Shown in pieces: positions 12,990-24,247 of a DNA stretch of 64,000 nt. The stretch is from Dipteris shenzhenensis. Taxonomy: Eukaryota; Polypodiophyta; Polypodiopsida; Gleicheniales. The notes beneath the pieces were generated by a model. That model had not been told where the DNA came from and made no database searches. It worked only from the letters and a program-made list of their open reading frames with translations. Position 1 is the first letter of the stretch, and each line of letters opens with the position of its first letter. A program made the translations under genes and the position numbers. The DNA lies in assembly GCA_047967505.1 (NCBI GenBank), contig CM106539.1. One strand, 5' to 3'.

Positions 12990-14225
12990 GCATAAAATGA
13001 TTGCCGGAGTGACATCCAGAAGAAAGGAAACTTTAGAAAAGTGGGATCACCAAAGACTCTATGATCTCAATCTTTCCACAGAGTCCAAAGTCCCCAATAA
13101 TGTACCCAAGCAAAAAAGATCAAACCCTTTCCTCTATGGGTTGATCCCAAACAACCAAAAGTGCTTGCCAAAACAATCACTAGGAAAACGAGCCCTAAGA
13201 CGTCGCTATAGAAAGAAAAAAAATCACAGGTCTCAGGGCAGTGCGAAAAGAGATGAGGCAAAGATTCCCTTGGCGCCACACATCTACAACAAGCTGCAAG
13301 AGCAATATGTCTGTGTGCCACGAGTTGGCCAAATGGAATAACTGCAAGCATTACCCATCACAAGAAAACCTGTTGACAAAGAGGAAGCTTGCAGCTCCAA
13401 AGCTGCTTCAATCTTTTCAACTACAACTTTGCATTATGATTCATTGACCAAATCTGATTTGCTCGATCTAAAATCCAAGGTAGAGGCATCAAAACCTTAT
13501 ATAACTTAGCAACCATAATTCCAGCCAACAATAACGGAGGAAAGGCCTAGCAGTGAAGAGCCCAATCCTTAAGGTGGTTCATAAGCTCAAGTTTTGGCCC
13601 CAGGAAGAAAGATTACAGAAGCTAAGCAATATATTGCCACAGGGGTCTATAATGCTTCCCCAAACCATTCTACATGACTGCTAAAGGAAAAGAGAGCACA
13701 GTATCATCAACATGCAGGCCATCTCCCACAAACTGGATGCCTTCAAGACCAATGAAATACTTCCTGCAAGTCCAAAGGACGAACAAACACCTTTGACCAA
13801 TACAAACTCTCAGTGTGCGAAGAATTTCCAGCAAGGCCATGCCATTAAAGATGAGAGTATTTCCTTCCAATTCTGGAAACATTCAGGAAACAAAGGGGCA
13901 ACCCTTAACTCTACCATCCCATTGCGTGGGTTGCCAGTGGTGGCCAAAAGCAGTAGTAGTCATATGTGAAATCAAGTAAGCATCATAGATTCATAGCAGT
14001 CCAAGGCTGATCACCTTGCACCAGAATCATTTCCCCCCTTATGTGCCAAACTGTGTATATGAATATTTAGAATATTTAAACCACCAAGCCTTCTTGGTGA
14101 ACAGAGATGTTGCATGGAGAGTAGCCTAAGGCTCTTACTGCCATGCTTGGACCGCCAGAGAGTCTCCATAAGAGTGGACAAAAAGGATGCAATATCCTTC
14201 TTCCCAAACATCAAAGGCAATTAAA
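12990..14225 (-). mobile_element. 5'-truncated LINE, 3' part of ORF2 (minus strand)
   Basis: Reading the minus strand from right to left, the pieces match the C-terminal half of ORF2 of LINE F in this window. Near 14020-14225 is SLMETLWRSKHGSKSLRL and RLGGLNILNI. Near 13670-13882 is LEILRTL plus the FVGDGLH and SFPLAVM segment. Near 13070-13350 is the zinc-binding end AHRHIALAACCRCVAPRES with HCPETCDF, followed by VHYWGLWTLWKD. Frames are broken between pieces. It ends abruptly at about 14225, which is a 5' truncation. No clear (TG)n flank is visible at that end. Confidence 0.75.
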
Positions 14226-15300
14226 ACTACCTGTATGCAGCCAAAATTCATTGAGTGATACGAAGTCAGGCATGCAACGTCCAAGCACAGGAAAAAAGGG
14301 GGCAGTCTCTTGTTTTCATCTCCCGAATCGATTTTATGATCTTTGTCTTGCTTTTGTATAAGTGTGTCTTTACCCTTTGGTTGCGTAACAACCATTAGTG
14401 AAGCTTTGTGTCCCTCATCTGTGACAAGTTCCAATTGTATACATGTTGAGCATCCAAATAATTGAAATATTTTTGGGAGTGGTCTGATCATTCAAATTAT
14501 TTATTAATTGTGTAGTATTCTTGATACCTGATCCCGTGATGTCTGATTCGTATTTGTTTTTTCAACTTCTTGAATAATACCAACATTTGACTATAGCCGG
14601 TTGTTTTAGTTGTTGCATATTTTGATGCAATTTGTTTTTGTATTTGATCATGGTGCTGTGACATATTCCCCTTGTTTGGCTCAACTCAACTTCTATAGAC
14701 ATCATTGCTTATGGATCATGGAAGAGGGGTTTATTGTACTACCAAATACAAATTCATCTCTTGCATTCATTGAGGGTCTTGATTGGTCAGTTTTGAGTTT
14801 CTTCACATAGGCTATGGGTTGAGATAGGGTGGGTAGATGGAATGCCACATGATATTTTTCCTACACTTTATGTGATATGTAGGGGATCAAGATAGAGGAT
14901 CATTTTGCATTTAGATGCTATGTATGATATGGACCACTTAGAGAGATCCTTCCACATCCTGATCAACGACATGTCTCCACTTTCCTTCTTGAGGCCCATA
15001 GATATAGAAACTAGCTCATACAAGCAGAAAGGAGAGCACACGAGGGACCGACTGAGCTTAGCTAGCCTCATGTCATTGATTGTTTCTCCAACGACCCACA
15101 GGGACAATTGGGTACCAGACTCAACAAAGAGCCAGAGTGCATGACTAAATAGGCCTGGACACTCACATATATTCTCTCTCTTTGATAGGGGAAGATAGAC
15201 CACTACAGTGGCAATAGCACTTGTGTCCTCTATATAGGCCGAGCACCAATAGCAATCTATTATCTATCACTGACTTTATCCCTTGATGCCATCCCTCACC
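14226..15300. other. Intron DNA without recognised features
   Basis: Open frames up to about 110 codons overlap on opposite strands here with no domain I can name. The part from about 15160 to 15357 may be the 3' UTR of the neighbouring minus-strand LINE fragment. Confidence 0.3.
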
Positions 15301-15722
15301 AAATCTTGTGCCACTATTAGACATGCTCCTATTCCCAAAGCAGGATATGCTCAAAATACATCAAGCAAAGATGTCAATATATGACAAATATACATCTTGA
15401 TCTAGAGACCCTGTTTGCAAACAATCATAAAACGATTGTTGCAAAGAGTGCCTGAAGAAAGAGTAAGCTGAGAAAATCGGGTCACCAAAAACTCTATGAT
15501 TTCTATCCTTCCACAGAGTCCAAAGTGCCCAATATCCAACCCAAATAAAGAAAAAAACAAATTGATGTCGAGGGGGATGTATCCCAAACAGCCAGAAGCA
15601 CTTACCAAAAGTAAAGCCTGGAAATCTAGCACATAAAGTTTGACCCAATAATGCCAAGAAATCACATGTATGAGAACAGTGCCAAAAGAGATAAGACATT
15701 GTTTCCCTGGGAGCCAAACATC
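15301..15722 (-). mobile_element. 5'-truncated LINE 3' end (minus strand)
   Basis: A 118-codon minus-strand frame (15717-15361) is the extreme C-terminus of the LINE ORF2 family: YLFWHCSHTCDFL (end of the zinc-binding region), VGYWALWTLWKDRNHRVFG and SLQQSFYDCLQTGSLDQDV, ending YIDIFA and a stop near 15360. The 5' truncation point abuts a (CA)n tract (15725-15735), which is (TG)n on the element's own strand. This repeats the arrangement of the plus-strand copies that follow. Confidence 0.8.
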
Positions 15723-15786
15723 ACAACACACACACAGTCTACACATGCATGCATGCACACATACATGTACGTGTGTGTGTGTGTGT
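15723..15786. repeat. (CA)n / (TG)n junction between divergent LINEs
   Basis: Imperfect (AC)n at 15725-15735, GCATGCATGCA in the middle and (TG)n at 15770-15786. It separates the minus-strand LINE fragment on the left from the 5' end of plus-strand LINE A on the right. Confidence 0.8.
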
Positions 15787-15799
15787 TCAGCCCGTGCTG

Positions 15800-16250
15800 T
15801 CTCCATACACCCTGTACTAAATCCGTACAGGGCCCGTTTTCTGTACGTACGCTGTCTGACAACATTCTGTACCCTGTCCGTACCCTGCACGCTGCTGTTT
15901 TTTGCTGTCTGGCCCCATCCGTACAAGTCCACGGTGCTACTTGCCTCCACGACCCTGCTGTCCTCCCCTTTCCGTACAGCTTCTGTTTTCTTTCCGTACA
16001 GCTCCCCTATGTTCTGTCAGCCTTCTCTGTCTTTTCTTTTCCATACAGCTTCTGTACTGCCAGCGTCCCTTGTTATTTCCGTACAGCTTCTTCCCTTTTC
16101 GGCTCCGTACAGCTTCCGTGCTGTCAATCCTTTCCGTACAGTTTTCTTTCTTGCTTTCTCCTTCAGCTTCTTCCCTTTTTGGCTCCGTACAGCTTCCGTG
16201 CTGTCAATCCTTTCCGTACAGTTTTCTTTCTTGCTTTCTCCTTCAGCTTC
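15800..16250 (+). promoter_or_regulatory. GTAC-rich 5' region of LINE A with an ~81-bp tandem duplication
   Basis: About 15 GTAC tetranucleotides lie in 450 bp, mostly as CCGTACAG; fewer than two would be expected at random. A unit of about 81 bp (TTCCCTTTT..GGCTCCGTACAG..CTTTCTCCTT) is repeated in tandem at about 16085 and 16166. A 5' UTR or internal-promoter role is inferred from its position in front of ORF1. GTAC is the core bound by plant SBP/SPL transcription factors. Confidence 0.55.
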
Positions 16251-16383
16251 AGGTCTCTTTCTTGCTCTTTTCCTTAGTTTCTTGCTCTATAATCCACAGC
16301 CTCCCTTTTGGTTCTGGGTTCCCTCTTCTACAGCGCCCTTTCAAGCTTCCTCTTTCTTGGGTTCTTTTTTCCATCGCCTTCAA

Positions 16384-16686
16384 ATGGCGGATTGTCCTTA
16401 TGAAAAGACTTTTCAGAAAGAGAGATCAATGCAACACAAAAAACAAAAGCAGGCTATGGGTCAGGATGACCCCCTTCATGACTCTACAGAGGCTCAGCTT
16501 GTCTATGAGGTGATACATGAGGGTTTCGAAGACACTCGAAAGAGTTGGAAGGAGCCAGTTCCCACCATGGGCATCATAGTAGAGGTGGATGATTTTTTTG
16601 ATCCTATTAAGGAATATCCCAAGCATACCATTATTATCTTTTTTCCAAGACGATGCTTGCTGCTGCAGATGTTGGTAATTGGCTGA
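16384..16686 (+). pseudogene. LINE A ORF1 remnant
   Basis: Starts ATG-GCG-GAT at 16384 with MADCPYEKTFQKERS, closely matching the start of intact ORF1 of LINE F (MADYSYEKTFQKERS). It follows that protein to the IIIFFPRR segment, then meets a frameshift and a stop at 16684-16686. About 60 bases of the far C-terminal end (QGRGLDTEVEM) survive at 16720-16806, so the middle of the gene, including the CCHC zinc knuckle, has been deleted. Confidence 0.85.
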
Positions 16687-16850
16687 CTAGAACCCTGGGT
16701 GGTTGCTATGTCAGAAGACGAAGTTGATGCCTCATTGTCTTCTCCTCAGGCTGACTTTTCTTCTCAGGGCCGAGGCCTGGACACTGAGGTGGAAATGCAG
16801 ACATAGAAGGCTTTTTTGTTGTTGTACATACCTGTCCTATATCTGTAAAT

Positions 16851-19800
16851 ATGCTTGATCATCTCAAATGTGTCACTTTGAATGTACAGGGATGGTGTGA
16901 TGGTCGAAAATGGAAACAGGTCTGGCTGTATATACGCCAATTGCAGCTTGATATAGTGGCTTTACAAGAGCATAATCAGCATATGTATGCTGGTAAATCT
17001 GGACATTTTGCTGGTTATGACATTTTCTATACTAGAGAGCACTCTTTCTCTAGGGTAGCCTTTTTGGTTAAGCATGATCTTCACCCTATTGTGGCTTTCA
17101 ATGATCACCATGGTCGATGGATGATGATACAATGCCTTGTTCAAGGCGACATCTTTTAATTTGCATCAGTATATGATCCTCAATCTCCTAGGAATCGAGC
17201 TTAAATTTAGAATGCTATGCATAAATATCCTTGGTGGAATTATGCTTTTATCTGTGATGATTTCAATAATGTCCCTCAACCGGGAGATAATACCTTGGGC
17301 CACACTCACATGTTGGCTTCTAAAAAGCATGCATGGTCTAATTTTTTGCTTCAGTTGTCTATGGTTGATCTCTAGAAGGAATCGAAGCCCATGCTTACGA
17401 GCTATACCTTTCAACATAATGCTCAATCTTCTTATCAGGCACGCTTGGACAGATGGTATCGGGTTGATCCGCAACATTCTGATGCCTTCACTTATCAGCT
17501 TTGGATTGACCATGCTTTCACATATTCTGATCATGCTTCTCTTTGGCTGAGGCTCTCTTTCATGACTTTCCACATGATCGATTGGCTTGCAGACGCCTTT
17601 TGCTGATAGATAATGGTTACCTTGGCCATGCTGATTTTAAAGCCATGGTTTTTGATGCCATTCAGCCTCTTTCTCATCAGATGCACATTGATCTGGATTA
17701 TGTATGGCAGGCTTTTGTTGCAAGAATGCAAGCAATTATTCCGGATTATGGTAAATCCTACATGCAGGCTACAAGGGAGACCGTGAAACATGCCAAATAC
17801 TCTTACCAGAGTTTGACTGAACTCAATCATCTTCGACCTTAGTCTTCAAAAGAGAGCATGCTATTATGTCAAGCTAAATTTATCTCCAATCGAATGATCA
17901 AAGAAAGCTTGGTAAATGGGAGACACGATCTCAACAAAGGGCTTTTTTGGATAAAGGTTGCTCTTCCAAGCAATTCTTTAAAAGGTTGCATTACAAAAGA
18001 CAGGCTGCTAATATTTGTCACATCTGGATGCCTCATGGTTCTTGGTCCTCATCTCGCTCAAGGCTTGCTGCTTTTTGTGTGCAGCACTTTTCATCACATT
18101 TTGGGCATGTGGACATTCTTTCTCCTCAAGTTGTCTCCCCGCCAACTTCTTTTACAACATGTCCATCCCATTCTCTCTGATGCTTAGGCTTTGGAATTGG
18201 AAATTCCTTTCACTGAAAGAGAATTGTCAGATATTGTTAAATCATGTGGCAGATGGAAATCTCCAAGATGGGATGGTCTCACAGTGGAATTTTTTCTTGC
18301 CTTCTGGGATATCCTCAAGCCTACTTTGCTGCAAATGGTTAATTCAGCATGGGAAAATCAGCAAATGCCTATGTCATGGAAAAACGGACTTGTCAAGCTC
18401 CTTCCAAAAAAGCAACTATGTGATTCACTCACTGATTGGAGACCAATAGCGCTCATGCCAGTCATTTACAAGATCATAGCCAAAATGGTTGTTGATCGTA
18501 TTGAAGGTTATTTGCATGATGGGTTGCATCCTTCACAATATGGCTTCATTCCCCGTAGGCATATCACAAATAACAATGCCAATGCTTATATTGGGATTGA
18601 ATTTGCCAAATACACGCAACAAGATGTTATGCTCTTACAGGTGGTTATTGCAAAAGCCTTTGGTACAGTTCAATGGGAATTCATCTCACAAACAATGTGA
18701 GCTTTGGGGTTTGGAACAAAAATGCAGCAAATTATTTATTGGCTTTACAGGGACAGCAATGCAGCCTGCATTCTTTCTGGAGATCTCCCTGATGAGTGGA
18801 CTCTTCGTTGTTCAGTCCGTCAGGGATGTCCCCTTAGTGCTTTATTGTATGCCATTGCTACCCATCCTATGCTGCAATATATTGATCGTCTCGTGGCTCC
18901 ATTCATGGTTTGGAATTGGATGAAAATCGCTGCATGGTTGCTCAAGCCTACTGATGATTCTTTCTTTACCCTGAAGAATACACAAAATGATCTTTCTGCT
19001 TTGATGCAAGCTCTCTCTATTTTTGGTTTGGGAGCTGGTCTTCATGTAAATTTTCAAAAGTCTAAGCTGCTCCCATTGCATTCTAAAGACTGGCATAGTC
19101 TTTTGTGGCACGGGGAAATCATTCCACCCACTCAGATTGTTCGTCATCTTGGTTACCCTTTGGGGTGGGGTCTCACTCGTTGTAAAAGGCTAGAGTATTG
19201 AAAATTGGCAAATTGGCCTTTGCATGTTCGGCTTCGGATAGTGGAGTCCATCCTTGTGGCTTATATTCAATTTTATTTGCCATTGATCATGTTCACCAAG
19301 GCAGATCTTGCTTTTTTCATGTCTGCCATTATGGACATCTTCTGGCGTTCCAAACATGGCAGAAAGAGTCTCAGGATGTGCTTTTAGTGCATCAACTTTG
19401 TTCTCCTAAGATGCATGGAGGTGTGAACATCACGAGTATCCACGTGCACATCCTTGCTCACGGGGGAAAAATGTTGCTGCAATTTCTGCAAGGTGATCAA
19501 CCTTGGGCTCTTATGATTAGATCTCCAGTTACACATATCAGTATTTCTGCCTTTGGTCACTGGCAAATCAATTACTAGGATTTCTTATTTGGTCGCATCA
19601 ATGGCACTTTGCCTGGCTGCCATTTGGTCTCCAAGTTGCTTCTTGATTGGAAGCATGTCCTCTCTCATCTGGAATGGCATGGTCGGCAATCTTTGCTGGG
19701 TAATTCTTTGCGAGCTGAAAGCATTCACTGGTCGACAGTTTTTCAGTCTCCACTGGCTTTACAGAAACCTCGCCGTTCCTTCTTTGTTTCTTTTAAGAGC

Positions 19801-20629
19801 ATCACTTCTATTGCTGATGTTATTCATGATGATGGCTCTATGCTACCTTTTTCTCTGGCAACTACACAGTATGGCTTGGGCTCTGATTATCGTGCTTTGT
19901 GATAACAAATTGTTTGTATGCTTTTGCCTTTTGTTCCGATTCCTCCTTTGAAAATTCAGGACAAATTCGAGGATTAGACTTTGACTTCCCCAAGGTCCTC
20001 TTCTCGCCCTTTGAGGTTATCTCAGATTACGGTGCCTACATTATACAAAATCCTTTTGCCTCAACCTTGGGTTTTAGAGAAAGGCAATTCTATTTAGCGA
20101 ATGCATCAAACAGCCAAGTAGTGGAGAAAGAGATTGCGGCAACTTTGGGCCTACAAAACTCCTCTTAGGCAACAGGTTTTCTTTTGGCGAGTGCTTGTGG
20201 GCATTTTTCCATCCAGACAGATGTTGGCTCGTAGACACATTGCTCCTACTCGTTGCCACAGATGTTTGAGTTTCTCAAGAGACTATGCCTCATTTATTCT
20301 AGTTTTGTCTATGTTCTCGTGAGTTCATTGATCTTCTTTGGCATCGCAAGACGCCTGCGAGCGAGATTCCCGACTGTTCCTTTTCGGAAGTCTTTCTGGC
20401 TCTTTGGTGTTCATCCACCCAGACCAGAGTTTCATATTTTCTTTGTTTGGGTTTGCTATTGGGCACTCTGGACTTTATGGACAAACAGGAACTGTAAAGT
20501 CTTTAGTGATCCTATATTTTCCTTGTTTGGCTTTTTTAAGGGTTCTCTGCAGCAATCCTTCTTTGATTGCTTGCAGACACGCTGCATAGATCATGATGTA
20601 TATCTTGCATATACTGAGATTTTCAGTTG
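16851..20629 (+). pseudogene. LINE A ORF2 (endonuclease / reverse transcriptase), broken
   Basis: Starts at ATG 16851 with MLDHLKCVTLNVQGWCDG (first endonuclease motif), then VALQEHNQH (catalytic glutamate), a DDFNNVPQ version of GDFN, ARLDRWY and YSDHASLWLRL. The RT region begins near 18190 with GRWKSPRWDGLTVEF. PRRHIT near 18555 and RQGCPLSALLYAIATHP near 18818 are clear. The first catalytic aspartate box reads VVIAKAFGTV and the YADD box reads KPTDDSF, so both active-site boxes are damaged. Part of the post-RT region is deleted near 19190. The last zinc-binding and C-terminal parts (WALWTLWTNRNCKVF, AYTEIFS) reach 20629. Confidence 0.85.
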
Positions 20630-20702
20630 ATGTAATTTCGACTGCCTCGTTTTGAGGTCGCTACCCTTGTAATATAATCAATCAAAAATTTTCACTATAA
20701 AA

Positions 20703-20703
<1 letters not shown>

Positions 20704-20744
<41 letters not shown>
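20704..20744. repeat. (TG)n tract between LINE A and LINE B
   Basis: About 20 uninterrupted TG units following AAAAA at the end of LINE A. The next LINE 3' end starts directly after it. Confidence 0.95.
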
Positions 20745-20747
<3 letters not shown>

Positions 20748-20948
20748 GTCATCCAGTTCTTTCTACTTTTGTTTTCTTCCGTCGTTCTGCAGCAATCGCT
20801 CTTCGATTATCTGCGAACTCACTACATAGATCATGATGTATATTTGTCCTACACGGAGATTTTCTCTTGATGTAATCTTTTGGCTTACCAGTTTTTATGG
20901 AATAGCTATCTTGTAATATAAAGGCTTCAAATTTTCCACTTAAAAAAA
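20745..20948 (+). mobile_element. LINE B, 5'-truncated to ~200 bp
   Basis: Only the last coding bases and 3' UTR remain: TTGGTCATCCAGTTC through a LQQSLFDYL-like coding tail, stop near 20870, then TTGTAATATAAAGG...ACTTAAAAAAA and (TG)n. It matches the end of LINE C (23470-23670). The 5' junction shares bases with the TG tract. Confidence 0.85.
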
Positions 20949-20978
20949 TGTGTGTGTGTGTGCGCGTGTGTGTGTGTG
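20949..20978. repeat. (TG)n tract between LINE B and LINE C
   Basis: TG repeats interrupted by GCGCG. Confidence 0.9.
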
Positions 20979-23672
20979 ATGGTGTGGTGTTGTAATGGGG
21001 CGAGTGTGTGGGAGAGAGGAGAGGAGCAGATCTGCCTTGCAGCCAGCCCAGCACATGTGCGAGCCCACCATATAGGGTGGCCTTCCTAGTGAAAATGAAT
21101 TACAACCACTGGTTGCTCTAAATGATCGCCAAGGTAGATGGCTGATAATCCAATCTCTTATACAGGGGGAAGTTCTTGAGTTTGCTTCTGTTTATGCGCC
21201 ACACTCCTCTCGTAGCAGAGGCTTAATTTGGGCTGATTTGCAAAGTTATCCCTAGAAACAACATGCATTCATTTGTGGATATATTAATAATGCTCCTCAA
21301 CCAGGTGATAATACATCATGTCATACTCATATGTTAGCATATGAGCTTCAGCATTGGTCTACTTTATTGACTCAGCTCCCTCTTATTGATTTGTGGAAAG
21401 AATCACAGCCTATGCTGCCTGGTTACACTTTTTAACACAATGCTCACTCTGCTTATCGGGCTCAATAGGATAGATGGTATAGAGTTGATCCTCAGCATTA
21501 TGATTTTCTCAGTCAATTTATGGGTGGATTACACATTCACACATTCCGATCATGCCCTCTGTGATTAAGGATTGCTCTTCATGAGATACCTAATAACAGG
21601 CTTGTTCACACAAGATTGCTCGTTGTCAACAGCAGTTATTTGCAACATGAAGCATACAAGACTATGGTTAAAGATTGGTTCAGCCGATATCTCGACAGGG
21701 TGCCATTGGTATTGATTTTGCTTCGAAAGCCGTTGTTACACGAATGCAAGCTGTCATTCGTAGTTATGGCAAAAAAAGCTACATGAAGACCTTAAGGGAT
21801 AATGTTGCTTGGGCAAAATCTCAGTGTCAGTCTTTGACAGAGTTGAGTCACCTCAGGAATCTTTCTTATCAGGAAAATCAGATTTTATGCCAAGCAAAAT
21901 ATTATCTGCAATGGAATGACAATAGGAAAATAGCTAAATGGGAAACACATGCAAGACAGAGAGCCTTTTTAGATAAAGGCTGCTCCTCCAAAGCCTTTTT
22001 TAAAGGTCTACATTACAAAAGGTCTTCTCAAAATATTTGCACGGGCTTGTTATCAAATGGTGTTTTGTGTTCAACATTTTTCTTCTCAGTTTGGAAAAGC
22101 AGATTTACCTTCACAAGAGGTTATTACAGCAAGGGGAAAATTACTACAGCATGTCATTCCAATTCTCTCTCAGAAACAGGCCTTGGATTTGGAAGCTCCT
22201 TTCACTAAACAAGAGCTAAATGATGCTCTTAAATCCTGTGGTAGATGGAAATCTCCTCGCTCGGATGGTCTCACGGTGGAATTTTTCTTGGCTTTTGGCA
22301 TCTGCTGAAAATGCCTTGTCCTGCAAATGATCAATACTGCTTGGCAAAATCAATGTATGCCGGATGCTTGGAAGAAAGGGTGGGTCAAACTTCTTCCCAA
22401 GAAGCCCATTTGTGAGTCATTAGCTGATTGGAGGCCCATTCCTTTGATGCCGGTGATATACAAGATCATCACCAAAATGGTGGTTGATCGGATAAAGGAA
22501 TATTTACATGATGGCATGCATCCAACTCAGTATGGCTTTATTCCACGACGCCATATTACTGATAACATTGCAAATGCTTATGTTGGGATTGAGTATGCCA
22601 AGTATACAAAGCAGGATGTGCTTATCCTGCAAGTAGATATTGCAAAGGCATTTGATATCATTCAATGGGACTTTAAAGCTCAGACTATGCAGGCTTTGGG
22701 ATTTGGTCAAAAATTACAGCATGTTATCTATTGGCTTTATCAGGATAGCAAAGCCGCACGCATTTTATCTAGAGACCTATCAGAGTCCTAGACACTTAGA
22801 TGTTCAGTTCGGCAAGGTTGCCCTCTCAATGCTATTTTGAATGCTATAGCCACGCATCCAATGCTTCAATATATTGATCACTTGATGGCGACAAATATAT
22901 TACATGGGCTCGAAATTCCTGCAAGTCGCTTATTGGTTGCTCAGGCTTATGCAAATGATTCATTCTTCATGCCAAAAAATACTCCAACAGATCTTTCTTC
23001 GCTAATGCAGGCTCTCTCTTTGTATGGACTGTAGCAGTCTCTTCTTTATATAAAGTTTTGTTATCACCACCTTTGAAGCCAATCAGATTTAGGCATTGCA
23101 CCGTTGACTCAAATGTTGGAGAAAGAGATTGAAGAAGATTTGGCACCCTAAGGTTCCATTACGCCAATAGGTTTTTTTATGGCAGGATAGGAAAACTTTT
23201 ATCTTACATACGTATTGCTCCTGCTACCTGTCATCGCTGTTTAGCTCCCAGGGAATCTATATCTCATATCTTTTGGCATTGCTCTAAGACATAGAATTTC
23301 TTGAGCATCCTTCGGGACAAATTGAGATTGAGATTCTGTTAAGCTGTTTTTGGCAAGCATTTCTAGTTGTTTGGGATATATCCTAAACGGCCATACTTTG
23401 ATTTGTTCTTTACCTCGATTCGCTACTGGGGACTCTGAACTCTCTAGAAAGCTAGGAATCACAGAGTCTTTGGTGATCCAATCTTTTCTACTTTTGTTTT
23501 CTTCCGTCGTTCTTTGCAACAATCGCTCTCCGATTGTTTGCAAACTCACTGCACAGATATTTATTCTACGTGGACATTTTCGCTTGATGTACTATTTCAG
23601 CTTACCAATTTTTTCCTGGATAGCTATCTTGTAATATAAGATTTCACTATATTTTTTTAAAATTAAGAGAGA
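20979..23672 (+). mobile_element. LINE C, internally deleted, inactive
   Basis: About 90 bp of possible 5' UTR is joined near 21070 directly to mid-endonuclease sequence (GRWLIIQSLIQGEVLEFASVYAP). The element then continues through CGYINNAPQ, the RT domain (RRHITDNIANAYVGIEYAK, VDIAKAFDIIQWDF, RQGCPL, AYANDSFF with N in place of the first catalytic D) to LSLYGL near 23034. There a second deletion removes about 1 kb of the post-RT region. It ends in the zinc-binding region and a 3' UTR (TTGTAATATAAG) followed by a long TG/GAGTG tract. Confidence 0.85.
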
Positions 23673-23694
23673 TGTGAGTGTGAGTGTGAGTGTG

Positions 23695-23778
<84 letters not shown>
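23673..23778. repeat. (TG)n with GAGTG interruptions between LINE C and LINE D
   Basis: About 106 bp, first GTGAG-type repeats and then pure TG. It ends in GCGTG, which is shared with the first bases of LINE D. Confidence 0.95.
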
Positions 23779-23780
<2 letters not shown>

Positions 23781-24185
23781 CTCCATATCTTTTGGTCCTG
23801 TCCAAACACTTCTGATCTCATTGCTCTCATCAGACAGAGGCTTTGACAACGATTTCCTACTGTCACTTTTGGCAGATTTTTCTGGTTGTTTGGATTTCAT
23901 CCCCAGAGACAGGGTTTTGATTTATTTTTTGTATGGTTGCGATATTGGACCCTATGGACTTTATGGATGGATAGAAATCATAGAGTCTTTGGTGATCCAC
24001 TATTTTCATCCTTTCTTTTTTTCAAACGATCTCTGCAACAATCATTCTACGACTGTTTTCAGACTCGTTTGATGTGTATACAACTTATACTGAGATCTTT
24101 TGTTGAGTAGTAGCTACTTCGTTTTTGAAGCAGCTATGAATGTAATTATTCCATAGAAATAAAAGATTTCTTCTCACAAAAAAAA
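23779..24185 (+). mobile_element. LINE D, 5'-truncated to ~400 bp
   Basis: Starts inside the zinc-binding end of ORF2 (CTCCATATCTTTTGG) and runs through the C-terminal coding part and 3' UTR to CACAAAAAAAA followed by GTGAG/TG repeats. It differs from the corresponding part of LINE E (26339-26760) at only a handful of positions by eye, including loss of about 9 bases near 24070, so D and E are very closely related. Confidence 0.9.
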
Positions 24186-24201
24186 GTGAGTGTGAGTGTG
24201 A

Positions 24202-24246
<45 letters not shown>
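24186..24246. repeat. (TG)n tract between LINE D and LINE E
   Basis: GTGAG-type repeats followed by about 20 TG units. The last TGTGG merges into the first GGAACCC of LINE E. Confidence 0.95.

Positions 24247-24247
<1 letters not shown>

Larger units (their letters stand above)
15787..20703 (+). mobile_element. LINE A, near full length, inactive
   Basis: An L1-like non-LTR retrotransposon with a GTAC-rich 5' region, an ORF1 remnant, an ORF2 with endonuclease, reverse transcriptase and C-terminal zf-RVT parts, and a 3' end of the form TTGTAATATAATCAATC...ACTATAAAAA that runs into (TG)n. The 5' end abuts (TG)n. ORF1 has lost its middle (RNA-binding core and zinc knuckle) by deletion near 16685. 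ORF2 carries many stops and frameshifts. Confidence 0.9.

Noticed and set aside
15651-16277. Several overlapping plus-strand frames of 200-340 codons over the LINE A 5' region
   Set aside because: Three frames are open because of the C/T-rich, stop-poor leader. Only the MADCPYEK frame from 16384 matches ORF1.
17166-17573. Long minus-strand frames within LINE A and other LINE copies (also 18842-19147, 61731-62150)
   Set aside because: They are antisense shadows of ORF2 coding sequence.
23663-23900. Minus-strand frames made of His-Thr repeats and plus-strand frames made of Val-Cys repeats over TG tracts
   Set aside because: They are translations of (TG)n/(AC)n microsatellites and carry no independent coding signal. 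The same applies near 20749, 26716, 32402, 53081 and 55359.
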